Source of the DNA: Bin87 sp965207585
GTDB lineage: Bacteria > Chloroflexota > Dehalococcoidia > Lucifugimonadales > UBA3495
Assembly: GCA_965207585.1 (NCBI GenBank)
Contig: CBDBMT010000003.1
Span: 3,038,001 to 3,102,000, forward strand
DNA: 64,000 bases
Reading direction: 5' to 3'
Within the stretch, counting starts at the first letter, position 1; every line of letters starts with the position of its first letter. Shown here piece by piece: positions 43,461 to 51,385 of the stretch. The notes beneath the pieces are model-generated. The model saw only the letters and a list, made by a program, of their open reading frames with translations, had not been told where the DNA came from and ran no database searches. The position numbers and the translations under genes are program-made.

Positions 43461-43765
43461 TGGCCTCTCAGCAGGGGACGCCCCCCGAAATGCCGCAGCG
43501 CAGGATACCCCACCCGCACGGACCACACTCGGGCCTCCGGTCGCCGGACGCGCAGCTCCCCCACCGCGGCAACCACGGAGCCGCCAATGGCGTAGTCGCC
43601 GCTGTCCACGTCAATGGAGACGATCTCTCCGTGGTGGCGCGTCTCAACCTTTGACCGGATGTCGCGCTGGTAGATCTCGTCGCCCAGGCGGGCAACGTCC
43701 GATTTAGGGCGGGTTGGCTCGTTCACTGTCATCACTCCCAAGGAAGGGATCTGCCTCTCCGACAT
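43457..43765 (-). CDS. Conserved-looking partner of the aspartic protease, function unknown
   Basis: This protein of about 102 residues contains DEIYQRDIRSKVETRHHGEI and SIDVDSGDYAIGGSVVAAV; the 'H-x-G-x-I-V-x-I-D-V-x-S-G-D-Y' block recurs in partners of clan AA proteases as I know them. ATG 43765 or ATG 43732 may be the start. Its final codons and stop overlap the protease start. The pair resembles a toxin-antitoxin or regulated-proteolysis module; I cannot assign a biochemical role. Confidence 0.6.
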   Translation of the reverse strand: MSERQIPSLGVMTVNEPTRPKSDVARLGDEIYQRDIRSKVETRHHGEIVSIDVDSGDYAIGGSVVAAVGELRVRRPEARVWSVRVGYPALRHFGGRPLLRGQ

Positions 43766-43876
43766 TCTATACCGCCGGGCAGATTTCGGACAGACAAAAA
43801 GCGACAATTCTCTCGTCGCAGCGTCACTGACACCAGCCCGATGACGGCGGCAGCCTCCGGCTGCTACGCTGGAGGC

Positions 43877-45589
43877 ATGGCCTTTTCACGAGAGCGCATC
43901 CTGGACGCCCTGGCCCGGTTGCCCTTCATCGACGCGGGGGAGTTGGCCCTGGTCCTGGGCGAACCGCTGGCGACGGTGCACCGCGCCCTGGCTGCCCTCC
44001 TGCAAGACGGCTTGGCCGGGCGAGCCAGCCAAGGCACGGCCCATCTGCCCTCCAGCCACCGCTACTACCTGACTAGGGAGGGCATCGCCGAAGCCGCCGA
44101 CGCCCTGGGCTACGACGCGCCCTGGGAGTTCGTGCGGGCCTACCCGATGTCCCGACAATGGTTGGCATTGCTCATCCGCCGCATGGACGCCGTGGCTTCG
44201 GTGTACCGCCTAGCGGCCACGCTGTCCCCCGGCGTGGACGGGCTGGAAACCCGGGTGGAGTTCCAGCGCCGGGGCCGGTTCGACGCGGTGATCACCCTCC
44301 ACAACGGCCGCAGCTTCAGCGTGGTGCGCCAGGGACTGGCACTACGGCGCCGCTCCCTCTACGACCGGCTGCGGGCCATTTCCGAGTACCGCCACAACCG
44401 CCGTCCCTCCGTGGTGCTGGTGCTGGTTCCCAGCCCCTGGGAGCAGCGGCTGACCGACGAGTTCTGCCTTAACGCGGAACTCCGGGACTACTACGTGGGC
44501 GTGGAGAACCGGGAGACCCTCGAAGCGTGGGAGCGTGCAGACTGGATTTCCTCCAACTGGGCCATCGGCAGGATGTACCGCACCCTGGAGCAGGTGGTCT
44601 CCCAGGCCGAACCCGGCGGACGGTTTCACCCGGAGGCGCCGGAGCGCAAGCGGGCCTCCCTGCCCGACCCGGAGCGGATGGTCAAGGCTGCCCCGGCCTT
44701 CGGCCTCAGCCCCTCGGAGAAGCGTGCCCTGGACCTGATCACCGACCATCCCATGATTCCCCGGGAACACCTGGCCCGCTGGCTGGGGGTTACAGACGGG
44801 AGAGTCAGCCAGATGACCCGCAGTCTGACGCATACCTGGGGGCTGACGGAACAGCACGGGAAGCGGAGCGACGTGCGCTACACCCTGTCCGACCGGGGCA
44901 TCAGGTACATCACCCGCCGCGACCGGGCGCAGCTTGCCACCACCATGGCCGCCTGGAGCACCGAGCCTGCTGCCGACAATCACGGGCAGCCCCGTCCCCT
45001 GGGACACCGCATCCTAACCTGGCAGCGGCAGACCGGCCACGCCGACGGCATCACCTGGTTCCTGTCCGAACTGGCCGCTGAAGCAATGACCGAGGACGCC
45101 AGCGAACTGCGATGGTGCATCCCCACCGCCCGCTCCGACCGGGCCTTCAACCGGGGCGAGGACGCCATCGCCCCCGACGCCGTGGGACACCTGCTCGTCA
45201 ACGCCCTGCACGTGCCCTTCTACTTCGAGCACGAGCTGCGCGCCCGCCACCCCAGGGGAGTGGCCGCCCGCCTGCGCCCCTACATCCGCTACTACCGCTC
45301 CGACGCGCCCCGGGATGACCAGCCGCCGTTTCCGACCACGCTGTTCGTGGTGGACACCGAGGAGGTGGCCAAGACCTACGCTAGCACCGCCTCCCGGATG
45401 CCCACCATGAAGCTGCCCATCCTGGTGTCCAGTAGGGAGCTTCTGTCCGATAGGGGGATACTGGGCCGGTCCTGGCGTCCCCTGTGGGACGGTGAACGTC
45501 CGCCCCTGGCGCTCAAGGAACTGGGGGCCTACGAGTGGGACAAACTGCGCCGACGTATGCGCCGGCAGGAGACACAGCAATCATGCTGA
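43877..45589 (+). CDS. Replication-relaxation-like winged-helix protein
   Basis: This protein of about 570 residues has an N-terminal winged helix (SRERILDALARLPFIDAGEL, then VHRALAALLQDGLAG and YYLTREGIAEAADALG), a central nuclease/relaxation-like region (VEFQRRGRFDAVITLHNG, VVRQGLALRRRSLYDRL), then a second winged helix (LITDHPMIPREHLARWLGV). The pattern resembles proteins called replication-relaxation on plasmids and integrative elements of Gram-positive-like bacteria. ATG 43877 is chosen with GGAGG close by; an earlier in-frame ATG at 43841 is unlikely. It may control replication or transfer of the island. Confidence 0.6.
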   Translation: MAFSRERILDALARLPFIDAGELALVLGEPLATVHRALAALLQDGLAGRASQGTAHLPSSHRYYLTREGIAEAADALGYDAPWEFVRAYPMSRQWLALLIRRMDAVASVYRLAATLSPGVDGLETRVEFQRRGRFDAVITLHNGRSFSVVRQGLALRRRSLYDRLRAISEYRHNRRPSVVLVLVPSPWEQRLTDEFCLNAELRDYYVGVENRETLEAWERADWISSNWAIGRMYRTLEQVVSQAEPGGRFHPEAPERKRASLPDPERMVKAAPAFGLSPSEKRALDLITDHPMIPREHLARWLGVTDGRVSQMTRSLTHTWGLTEQHGKRSDVRYTLSDRGIRYITRRDRAQLATTMAAWSTEPAADNHGQPRPLGHRILTWQRQTGHADGITWFLSELAAEAMTEDASELRWCIPTARSDRAFNRGEDAIAPDAVGHLLVNALHVPFYFEHELRARHPRGVAARLRPYIRYYRSDAPRDDQPPFPTTLFVVDTEEVAKTYASTASRMPTMKLPILVSSRELLSDRGILGRSWRPLWDGERPPLALKELGAYEWDKLRRRMRRQETQQSC

Positions 45590-45835
45590 TACGGCATCTT
45601 CTGCCCGCTCTGTTGTCCGGGGGCGCAAACTGTGACCAGCAGACCGATTTAGGGGTTGGCCGGGAGGCCGCGATGTGTCAATGTCCCCTGGTTCCAGGTA
45701 CGAAACGGGCTGAAATGCCCCTTGACCAATCAAAAATTGCATTCTTGCAAGTGTGAGAAACGGCGCTAAAACAACGAGGGTGATTTTGGCAAAAGTGCAA
45801 TCGCCTGACGCATCGCCATTGACGAGGTGATTTAC

Positions 45836-46291
45836 ATGTCAGATAAGGTCAAAGATGAGGTCCACTGGGTGGACAAGGGGGAGGCGGCGCGGGAGTTGGA
45901 AGTCTCACTGTCCACGTTGGACCGGATGATCCGCAAGGGCGAGGTGGAGGTGGGGAGAGAAGGCCGGCGGGTGTACGTGAAGCTGCCCGGACCTCGTTAC
46001 CCCAGCGACCGGGAGCTGCTGCGGCAGGCCAGGACCAGGGTTGAACGATTGGAGCGCACGGTGGGGGAACTGGCCGAGGAAGCGGACCGGCTGGAACAGG
46101 AGCGGGACCAAGCCCGGGCCGAGACGGAGACCGCCATAGACGAGTACCGCCAGCTGGAGACGGTACTGGTCCGGGAGCAGGACGCCCACCGAAGGACCGG
46201 CAATCTGGCCAAGGCGCTCGGCATCGCCGTGCTCAGCCTGCTGGCGATGCTGGCTGTCTTCAGCCTTGTCGTCTGGTGGCTGCTGAAGTAA
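45836..46291 (+). CDS. Helix-turn-helix / coiled-coil / C-terminal membrane-anchor protein
   Basis: This 151-residue protein has an excisionase-like helix-turn-helix at the start (WVDKGEAARELEVSLSTLDR, then IRKGEVEV), a long charged coiled coil (about residues 58-120, ELLRQARTRVERLERTVGEL), and a single hydrophobic C-terminal segment (ALGIAVLSLLAMLAVFSLVV). GAGGTGA lies 5 bases before ATG 45836. This arrangement would hold DNA at the membrane. It is not a family I recognise. The 246 bases before it are AT-richer than their surroundings and hold no gene. Confidence 0.6.
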   Translation: MSDKVKDEVHWVDKGEAARELEVSLSTLDRMIRKGEVEVGREGRRVYVKLPGPRYPSDRELLRQARTRVERLERTVGELAEEADRLEQERDQARAETETAIDEYRQLETVLVREQDAHRRTGNLAKALGIAVLSLLAMLAVFSLVVWWLLK

Positions 46292-46361
46292 GCCGGTTAT
46301 TCCCGCTGTCCCAGGGGCGGCCCTCCTTGACGTGTGTTTCGCTATTTGTGAAAATAGCCTT

Positions 46362-46628
46362 GTGGAACCGGAACTGGCAATTCAATGGTCGCCAAGAGCC
46401 ATCAGGGACATGCGCCGCATCGCCCCTCCGGACCGGCAGCGCATTATCGCCAGGATTGAGCAGTATGCCGCAGACCCGGAGTCACTGGTCAACCAGGTGA
46501 TCATGCTCGCCAACAGCCGGTATCGCCGGCTGCGGGTTGGCGACCACCGGGTGATTTTCGACGTGGAGCGCGGCACCCATACCATGTCGGTTCTGAGAGT
46601 TCGACACAGGAGAGAAGCCTATGACTAG
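46362..46628 (+). CDS. RelE-family toxin
   Basis: This 88-residue RelE/ParE-fold protein shows WSPRAIRDMRRIAPPDRQRIIARIEQ, the lysine/arginine-rich helix pair, and YRRLRVGDHRVIFDVE with the conserved R-x-x-G-D-x-R-V-I-F motif typical of RelE mRNA interferases. GTG 46362 is preferred; GTG 46332 would add ten residues. It overlaps the antitoxin start by 8 bases. The order is toxin first. Confidence 0.85.
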   Translation: MEPELAIQWSPRAIRDMRRIAPPDRQRIIARIEQYAADPESLVNQVIMLANSRYRRLRVGDHRVIFDVERGTHTMSVLRVRHRREAYD

Positions 46629-46956
46629 CCAAGAGACCGTGACCATTACCCGCCAGGAATACGACGCCCTGTTGGAGCGCAATGGCGAACTGGAGGACGC
46701 CCTGGCCGCCGTTCGCGCCGACGACGGCGTCCGGATCCCCCATGAAGTGGCCCTGGCCATCATCAACGGAGAAAGGCCCATGGCCGCCTACCGGAAACAC
46801 CAAGGCGTCACCTTGCAGGACTTGTCGGAGCGGACGGGCTTGGCCGTAAGCTATCTCTCCGAGATCGAGCGAGGCCGGAAACCTGGGTCGGCTGCGGCAT
46901 TGGCCCGCATTGCCAGCAGCCTGGGAACCACCATCGACGTGCTTGTGAGTCAGTGA
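46621..46956 (+). CDS. XRE-family antitoxin
   Basis: This 111-residue protein has an N-terminal region (TITRQEYDALLERN) likely to wrap the toxin, then a Cro/C1-type helix-turn-helix (VTLQDLSERTGLAVSYLSEIERG, about residues 67-90). As in higBA/relBE modules with DNA-binding antitoxins, it probably represses the pair's promoter. It overlaps the toxin gene. Confidence 0.85.
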   Translation: MTSQETVTITRQEYDALLERNGELEDALAAVRADDGVRIPHEVALAIINGERPMAAYRKHQGVTLQDLSERTGLAVSYLSEIERGRKPGSAAALARIASSLGTTIDVLVSQ

Positions 46957-47008
46957 CAGCAGCGCGGCCTAGCCTTGTTTCTGCGGACTATCGGCAAAGG
47001 AGGATAAC

Positions 47009-48601
47009 ATGAAGAAGCAGTTCCAACCCCTGACTCCGGCGGCCCTCTACGCCCGGGTCTCCAGCGACCGCCAGGACGTGGACCTCTCCGTGGCCGCCCA
47101 GCTTCGGGCCTTGAGGGATTACGCCAAGAACAACGGCTACTCCGTGGCCCGCGAGTACGTGGACGAGGCCGAGAGCGGCAGGATCGCCGACCGCCCCCAG
47201 TTCAGGAAGATGATCGACGAGGGCTCCAAGCCGGAAGCCCCATTCTGCGAGATTTTGGTCTGGAAGTTTTCCAGGTTCACCCGTAAGCGGGAGCACGCCG
47301 TGGCCTTCAAGGCCCAGTTGCGGCGCAAGGGCATTCGCGTGGTGTCCATCACCGAGCAGGCCGAGGACAACGCCACCGGCCGGCTGCTGGAGGGCATCAT
47401 CGAGTCGGTGGACGAATATTACAGCGAAAATTTAGCGCAAGAGGTCGTGCGTGGGATGCGGGAGGCCGCTTCCCGGGGCTTCTGGGTCTCCACCAACGCC
47501 CCCTACGGCTATCGCAAGGTCCACGTCCAGGACGGCGCCAAGAGGCGTCCCAGGCTGGAACTCGACCCGCCCCACGACGCCGTGGCCCGCCGCATCTTCG
47601 AGATGGTGCTGAGCGGCAAGAGCGTCCTCGACGTAACCAAGACCCTCAACGACGAGGGCGTCCCCAACTCCAACGGCAGGAAGTGGATCAAGACCACCAT
47701 CCACAACATGCTCTCCAACGAAGCCTATACCGGAACCCTTCTCTGGGGCCAGCGGGCCAAGGACGGACAGGAGCCGGTCAGGGTGGAGGACGCCTTCCCC
47801 GCCATCGTCTCCCAGCAGGACTTCCAGAAGGTCAGGAAGTTGCTGGGTTCCCGCGCTCCGAAGCAGGCCAACCCACGCCGCGCCGCCAGCCCCTACCTGC
47901 TCAGCGGCCTGGCCCGTTGCCGCTCCTGCAACAAGGCCATGACCGCCGCCGAGGCCAAGGGCGGCAAGTACACCTACTACGTCTGCCACTCCCTGCTCAA
48001 GCAGGGCAGCGGCGCCTGCGATTGCCCCAGGCTCAACGCCAGGAACTTCGAGGACCTCATCATCGCCAACATCCGCGACAACATCCTCACCGAGTCCAAC
48101 ATCCGGGAACTGGTCAAGCTGGTGGACGAGGAGATGGACGGCGTCGCCAGGGAGGAACGGGATCGACTGGAGGCCATCGAGCACGAACTGGAGGACGTGA
48201 AGCGGCGGCTGGCCCGCATCTGGCAACTCTTGGAAACCACCGACATCGAGATGGCCGACGCCTCGGACCGCATCAAGGAGCACCGGGAAAGGCAGCGGCA
48301 GTTGGAGGACGCCGCCCAGGAAGCCAGGGCGGTGCTGGCCGAAAGGCGGGAACTGCTGGACAGCGCCGATATGGTGGCCGCCTTCGCCGCCGACATGAGC
48401 GAGTTTCTCAGGACCAGCGAACTGACCGAGACCAAAGCCTTCGTCCGGTCCTTCGTCAAGGAGGTGGAGGTGGTCCCCGGCAGGGCGACCATCGTCTATA
48501 CGATACCCACGCCCCAGGACAGTCCCATAGGGGGAGGGGACACGGCGGAAGTGGCCCTGGACGGGGGTGTTATGAATTCGGTACAGCGTGGTGGGCGGTA
48601 G
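47009..48601 (+). CDS. Large serine recombinase (site-specific integrase)
   Basis: This 530-residue protein has an N-terminal resolvase domain with catalytic Ser18 in ALYARVSSDRQ, a recombinase domain (PYGYRKV; VPNSNGRKWIKTTIHNMLSN), a zinc beta-ribbon with CRSC and CHSLLKQGSGACDC, and a C-terminal coiled coil. AAAGGAGG precedes ATG 47009. The last codons and stop (48599-48601) lie inside the 3' end of the tRNA-Val gene on the other strand, so the junction likely marks the attachment site. It should move the island to its left. Confidence 0.92.
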   Translation: MKKQFQPLTPAALYARVSSDRQDVDLSVAAQLRALRDYAKNNGYSVAREYVDEAESGRIADRPQFRKMIDEGSKPEAPFCEILVWKFSRFTRKREHAVAFKAQLRRKGIRVVSITEQAEDNATGRLLEGIIESVDEYYSENLAQEVVRGMREAASRGFWVSTNAPYGYRKVHVQDGAKRRPRLELDPPHDAVARRIFEMVLSGKSVLDVTKTLNDEGVPNSNGRKWIKTTIHNMLSNEAYTGTLLWGQRAKDGQEPVRVEDAFPAIVSQQDFQKVRKLLGSRAPKQANPRRAASPYLLSGLARCRSCNKAMTAAEAKGGKYTYYVCHSLLKQGSGACDCPRLNARNFEDLIIANIRDNILTESNIRELVKLVDEEMDGVAREERDRLEAIEHELEDVKRRLARIWQLLETTDIEMADASDRIKEHRERQRQLEDAAQEARAVLAERRELLDSADMVAAFAADMSEFLRTSELTETKAFVRSFVKEVEVVPGRATIVYTIPTPQDSPIGGGDTAEVALDGGVMNSVQRGGR

Positions 48602-48665
48602 TGGACTCGAACCACTGACCTCTTGCGTGTCGAGCAAGTACTCTAACCAACTGAGCTAACCGCCC
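48589..48665 (-). tRNA. tRNA-Val (GAC), CCA encoded
   Basis: Read on the minus strand the 7-base acceptor arms GGGCGGT and ACCGCCC pair perfectly, the discriminator is A and CCA is encoded. The D arm begins GCTCAGTTGG, the anticodon stem is CTTGC/GCAAG with loop TCGACAC (anticodon GAC) and the T arm contains GGTTCGAGTCC. Position 33 reads C rather than the near-universal T. The 3' end overlaps the serine recombinase gene. Confidence 0.93.
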
Positions 48666-48676
48666 ATTGCAAGTAA

Positions 48677-48706
48677 AGTGTAGCAAGGGCCGCTCCGCAT
48701 CGTCAA
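48677..48706 (-). promoter_or_regulatory. Promoter of tRNA-Val
   Basis: On the minus strand TTGACG (48706-48701) is followed after 18 bases by TACACT (48682-48677), about 12 bases before the mature tRNA 5' end. Confidence 0.6.
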
Positions 48707-48737
48707 CCGAACTGTTGGCACTGTCAGGGCCTTTCAG

Positions 48738-48847
48738 TTGTCATTGCGAGGAGCGTAGCGACGTGGCAATCTCGTTGCGGTAGACTTGTTTGCCGTGGGG
48801 GATCATGCCAAGCTAACCAGATTGCCGCGCTCCGCTCGCAATGACAA
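48738..48847. repeat. 110-bp palindromic interspersed element, copy 2
   Basis: It has the same ends (TTGTCATTGCGAG and its inverse) and the same length as 20222-20331, with a diverged centre. Just outside, CTTTC (48731) and GAAAG also pair. It lies between the tRNA and ruvB. Confidence 0.85.
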
Positions 48848-48915
48848 AACCGAAAGGCTCAACCACGCCGCCGACGCGGTTGACCCCCGAACGATGCAGC
48901 CCCTAGAATGCGATT

Positions 48916-49992
48916 ATGACCACCGCACAGAAGCCAGGCGGTACCATTGACGCCGAGGCGCGTCCCATCTCCCCGGCTACTCAGGGGGATGACGGCGAGC
49001 AGGACGTGCGCCTGCGGCCGGCCCGGCTGGAGGATTTCGTCGGTCAGCCCCAGGTGCGGGAAAACCTCAGCATCGCCATGGAGGCGGCCCGGATACGCGG
49101 CGAGGCCCTCGACCACGTGATCATCTATGGCCCGCCCGGCCTCGGCAAGACTACCCTGGCCAACATCATCGCCCACGAGATGGCTTCCACCATCAAGGTG
49201 ACGTCGGGGCCGGCCATCGAGCGGGCCAGCGACATCGCATCCATCCTGACTGGTCTTCAGCCCAACGACGTTCTCTTCATCGACGAGATCCATCGGTTGA
49301 ACCGCGCCGTCGAAGAGGTGATGTATTCGGCCATGGAGGATTTCTTCCTGTCATGGGTGGTTGGCAAGGGCCTGTCGGCGCGCAGCATCAACCTGCGCAT
49401 CAATCCCTTCACGCTGGTGGGAGCCACAACCCGCTATTCTTTGGTGAGCGCTCCCCTGCGCGACCGGTTCGGTTCCGTTTTCCGTCTCGATTACTATTCG
49501 GACGACGACATGGAAACCGTGGTGAACCGCTCGGCCCGCATCCTGGGCATCGAGGCCGAGGGTGAAGGACTGCGCGAGGTTGCCGTGCGCTCCCGTGGTA
49601 CGCCCCGCATTGCCAACCGCCTGCTGCGACGCGCCCGGGACTACGCTCTGGTCCGTGCGGATAATCGCGTCACTGGCCCCGTGGCTCGGGAGTCGTTGGA
49701 CCGCCTAGGAGTGGATTCCCGCGGACTGGACGAAACGGATCACCGATTGCTGTCCAGCATCATCGAGAAGTTCGACGGCGGCCCGGTGGGGCTGGATACG
49801 CTGTCGGCCTCCATGAGCGAGGACGCCAGCACCGTGATGGAAGTCTTGGAACCCTTCCTACTGCAGCAGGGGTTTCTGGAGCGAACGCCACGGGGTCGTG
49901 TCGCCACCCGCTTGGCCTATGAGTACCTCGGGTGGCCGTGGGCCGGATCGGGTGTTGACCCCTCGCGTCAGGGCCAACTTTTCGTAGATTGA
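48916..49992 (+). CDS. ruvB: Holliday junction branch migration ATPase RuvB
   Basis: This 358-residue AAA+ motor drives branch migration with RuvA. It shows LRPARLEDFVGQPQVRENL, Walker A IIYGPPGLGKTTLANIIAHE, Walker B DVLFIDEIHRLNRAVEE, sensor 1 GATTRYSLVSAPLRDRFG, the RSRGTPRIANRLLRRARDY sensor 2 and a C-terminal winged helix ending GFLERTPRGRVAT. Length is normal. ruvA and ruvC are not in the window. ATG 48916 lacks a strong ribosome site. Confidence 0.97.
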   Translation: MTTAQKPGGTIDAEARPISPATQGDDGEQDVRLRPARLEDFVGQPQVRENLSIAMEAARIRGEALDHVIIYGPPGLGKTTLANIIAHEMASTIKVTSGPAIERASDIASILTGLQPNDVLFIDEIHRLNRAVEEVMYSAMEDFFLSWVVGKGLSARSINLRINPFTLVGATTRYSLVSAPLRDRFGSVFRLDYYSDDDMETVVNRSARILGIEAEGEGLREVAVRSRGTPRIANRLLRRARDYALVRADNRVTGPVARESLDRLGVDSRGLDETDHRLLSSIIEKFDGGPVGLDTLSASMSEDASTVMEVLEPFLLQQGFLERTPRGRVATRLAYEYLGWPWAGSGVDPSRQGQLFVD

Positions 49993-50149
49993 CATAACAA
50001 TCATCCGCCGCTTCCCAACAATCGGATATCTGCTGCGTAACGGCGATTATGATTGACATAACGTTAACGTTCTGTTTTCCAAGCGCTCAACTTGCCTTGA
50101 AACCCTTCTACCCCCTGCATACAATTGACCGGACTTCTGCGGATCAATA

Positions 50150-51385
50150 ATGCGGACCACCCCCGTGCCTGCTGGATTAGCTGTTCACTCAACCGCCCCC
50201 CAATTTCCGTCGCTGGAGCGCGTGGCCTCTGGGGCTGCGCTATCGGACGACGAAGCCATGGCGCTGGCAAACGCCGGTGGCCAATTGGACGTTGAGTTGT
50301 TGTCGGTGGCCTCCGAGTTGCGCGACCGTGGCCGCGGCCGCGTAATCACCTTCTCACCGAAGGTGTTCATACCGTTGACGCGCCTGTGCCGAGATTTCTG
50401 CGGGTACTGCACCTTCCGCCAATCGCCGGAGGAATCGGACGGTCTGTATCTCACTGTTGATGAGGTCCTGTCCGTGGCCCGCGCCGGGCAGCGCCTGGGG
50501 TGCACCGAGGCGCTGTTCACCCTGGGGGAGCGTCCCGAGCAGCGATACGCGGAGGCCGCGGAATGGCTGTCCGCCAGGGGTTACCGCACCACCCACGAAT
50601 ACCTGGCGCACGTGTGTCGCACCGTGTTCGAGGAAACGGAGCTCTTGCCCCACGGCAACCCCGGCACCATGAGCCGCCGCGAACTGGAGGCTCTGCAGCC
50701 CACCAACCCGTCCATCGGGATCATGCTGGAGAGCTCCAGCGCCCGTCTCTACGAACCCGGCGGACCCCACGAGTTCGCTCCCAGCAAGCGGCCCCGCGTC
50801 CGTCTCCGTACCATGGAGTTGGCCGGCGAACTGGGCATCCCCTTCACCACCGGGATCTTGATCGGCATCGGCGAGACCCGACTGGAGCGCGTGGAATCGC
50901 TGCTGGACATCCGTCGCCTGCATGAGCGGTTCGGGCACATCCAGGAAGTCATCATCCAGAACTTTCGCGCCAAGGCGGACACCCCGATGTCAGACTCCCC
51001 GGACGCCGCGCCGGACGAACTCATGTGGACCACCGCCGTCGCCCGTCTCATCCTGGGCGAGCGGGTCAACATCCAGGTACCGCCCAACCTCAGCGAGGAC
51101 TACGAGCGGTATATTGGGGCCGGTATCAACGACTGGGGCGGTGTCTCACCGCTTACCATCGACTACGTGAATCCCGAGGCGCCGTGGCCGCAACTGTCAG
51201 AGCTGGAGCGCCGTACCCGCGAGGCTGGCTGCGAATTGCGTCCCCGGCTGCCGGTGTATCCCGAATACTTCGCCGACGGTTCCCAGTGGCCGTTGCCAAC
51301 GCCTCTCAAGGAAAAACTGCTGCGACTCACCGACGAGTCCGGATACGTGAAAGGGGGAATCCGACGCTATGTCCACAGCAACTGA
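50150..51385 (+). CDS. cofG: FO synthase subunit 1 (7,8-didemethyl-8-hydroxy-5-deazariboflavin synthase)
   Basis: This 411-residue radical SAM enzyme joins with CofH to form FO, the deazaflavin chromophore of F420. The radical SAM cysteines are Cys80, Cys84 and Cys87 (LCRDFCGYC), then EALFTLGERPE, HGNPGTMSRRELEAL and VIIQNFRAK. It opens a five-gene set (cofG-cofH-cofD-cofC and an LLM gene). Upstream, GATTGACATAAC occurs twice (49987 and 50051). Confidence 0.96.
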   Translation: MRTTPVPAGLAVHSTAPQFPSLERVASGAALSDDEAMALANAGGQLDVELLSVASELRDRGRGRVITFSPKVFIPLTRLCRDFCGYCTFRQSPEESDGLYLTVDEVLSVARAGQRLGCTEALFTLGERPEQRYAEAAEWLSARGYRTTHEYLAHVCRTVFEETELLPHGNPGTMSRRELEALQPTNPSIGIMLESSSARLYEPGGPHEFAPSKRPRVRLRTMELAGELGIPFTTGILIGIGETRLERVESLLDIRRLHERFGHIQEVIIQNFRAKADTPMSDSPDAAPDELMWTTAVARLILGERVNIQVPPNLSEDYERYIGAGINDWGGVSPLTIDYVNPEAPWPQLSELERRTREAGCELRPRLPVYPEYFADGSQWPLPTPLKEKLLRLTDESGYVKGGIRRYVHSN

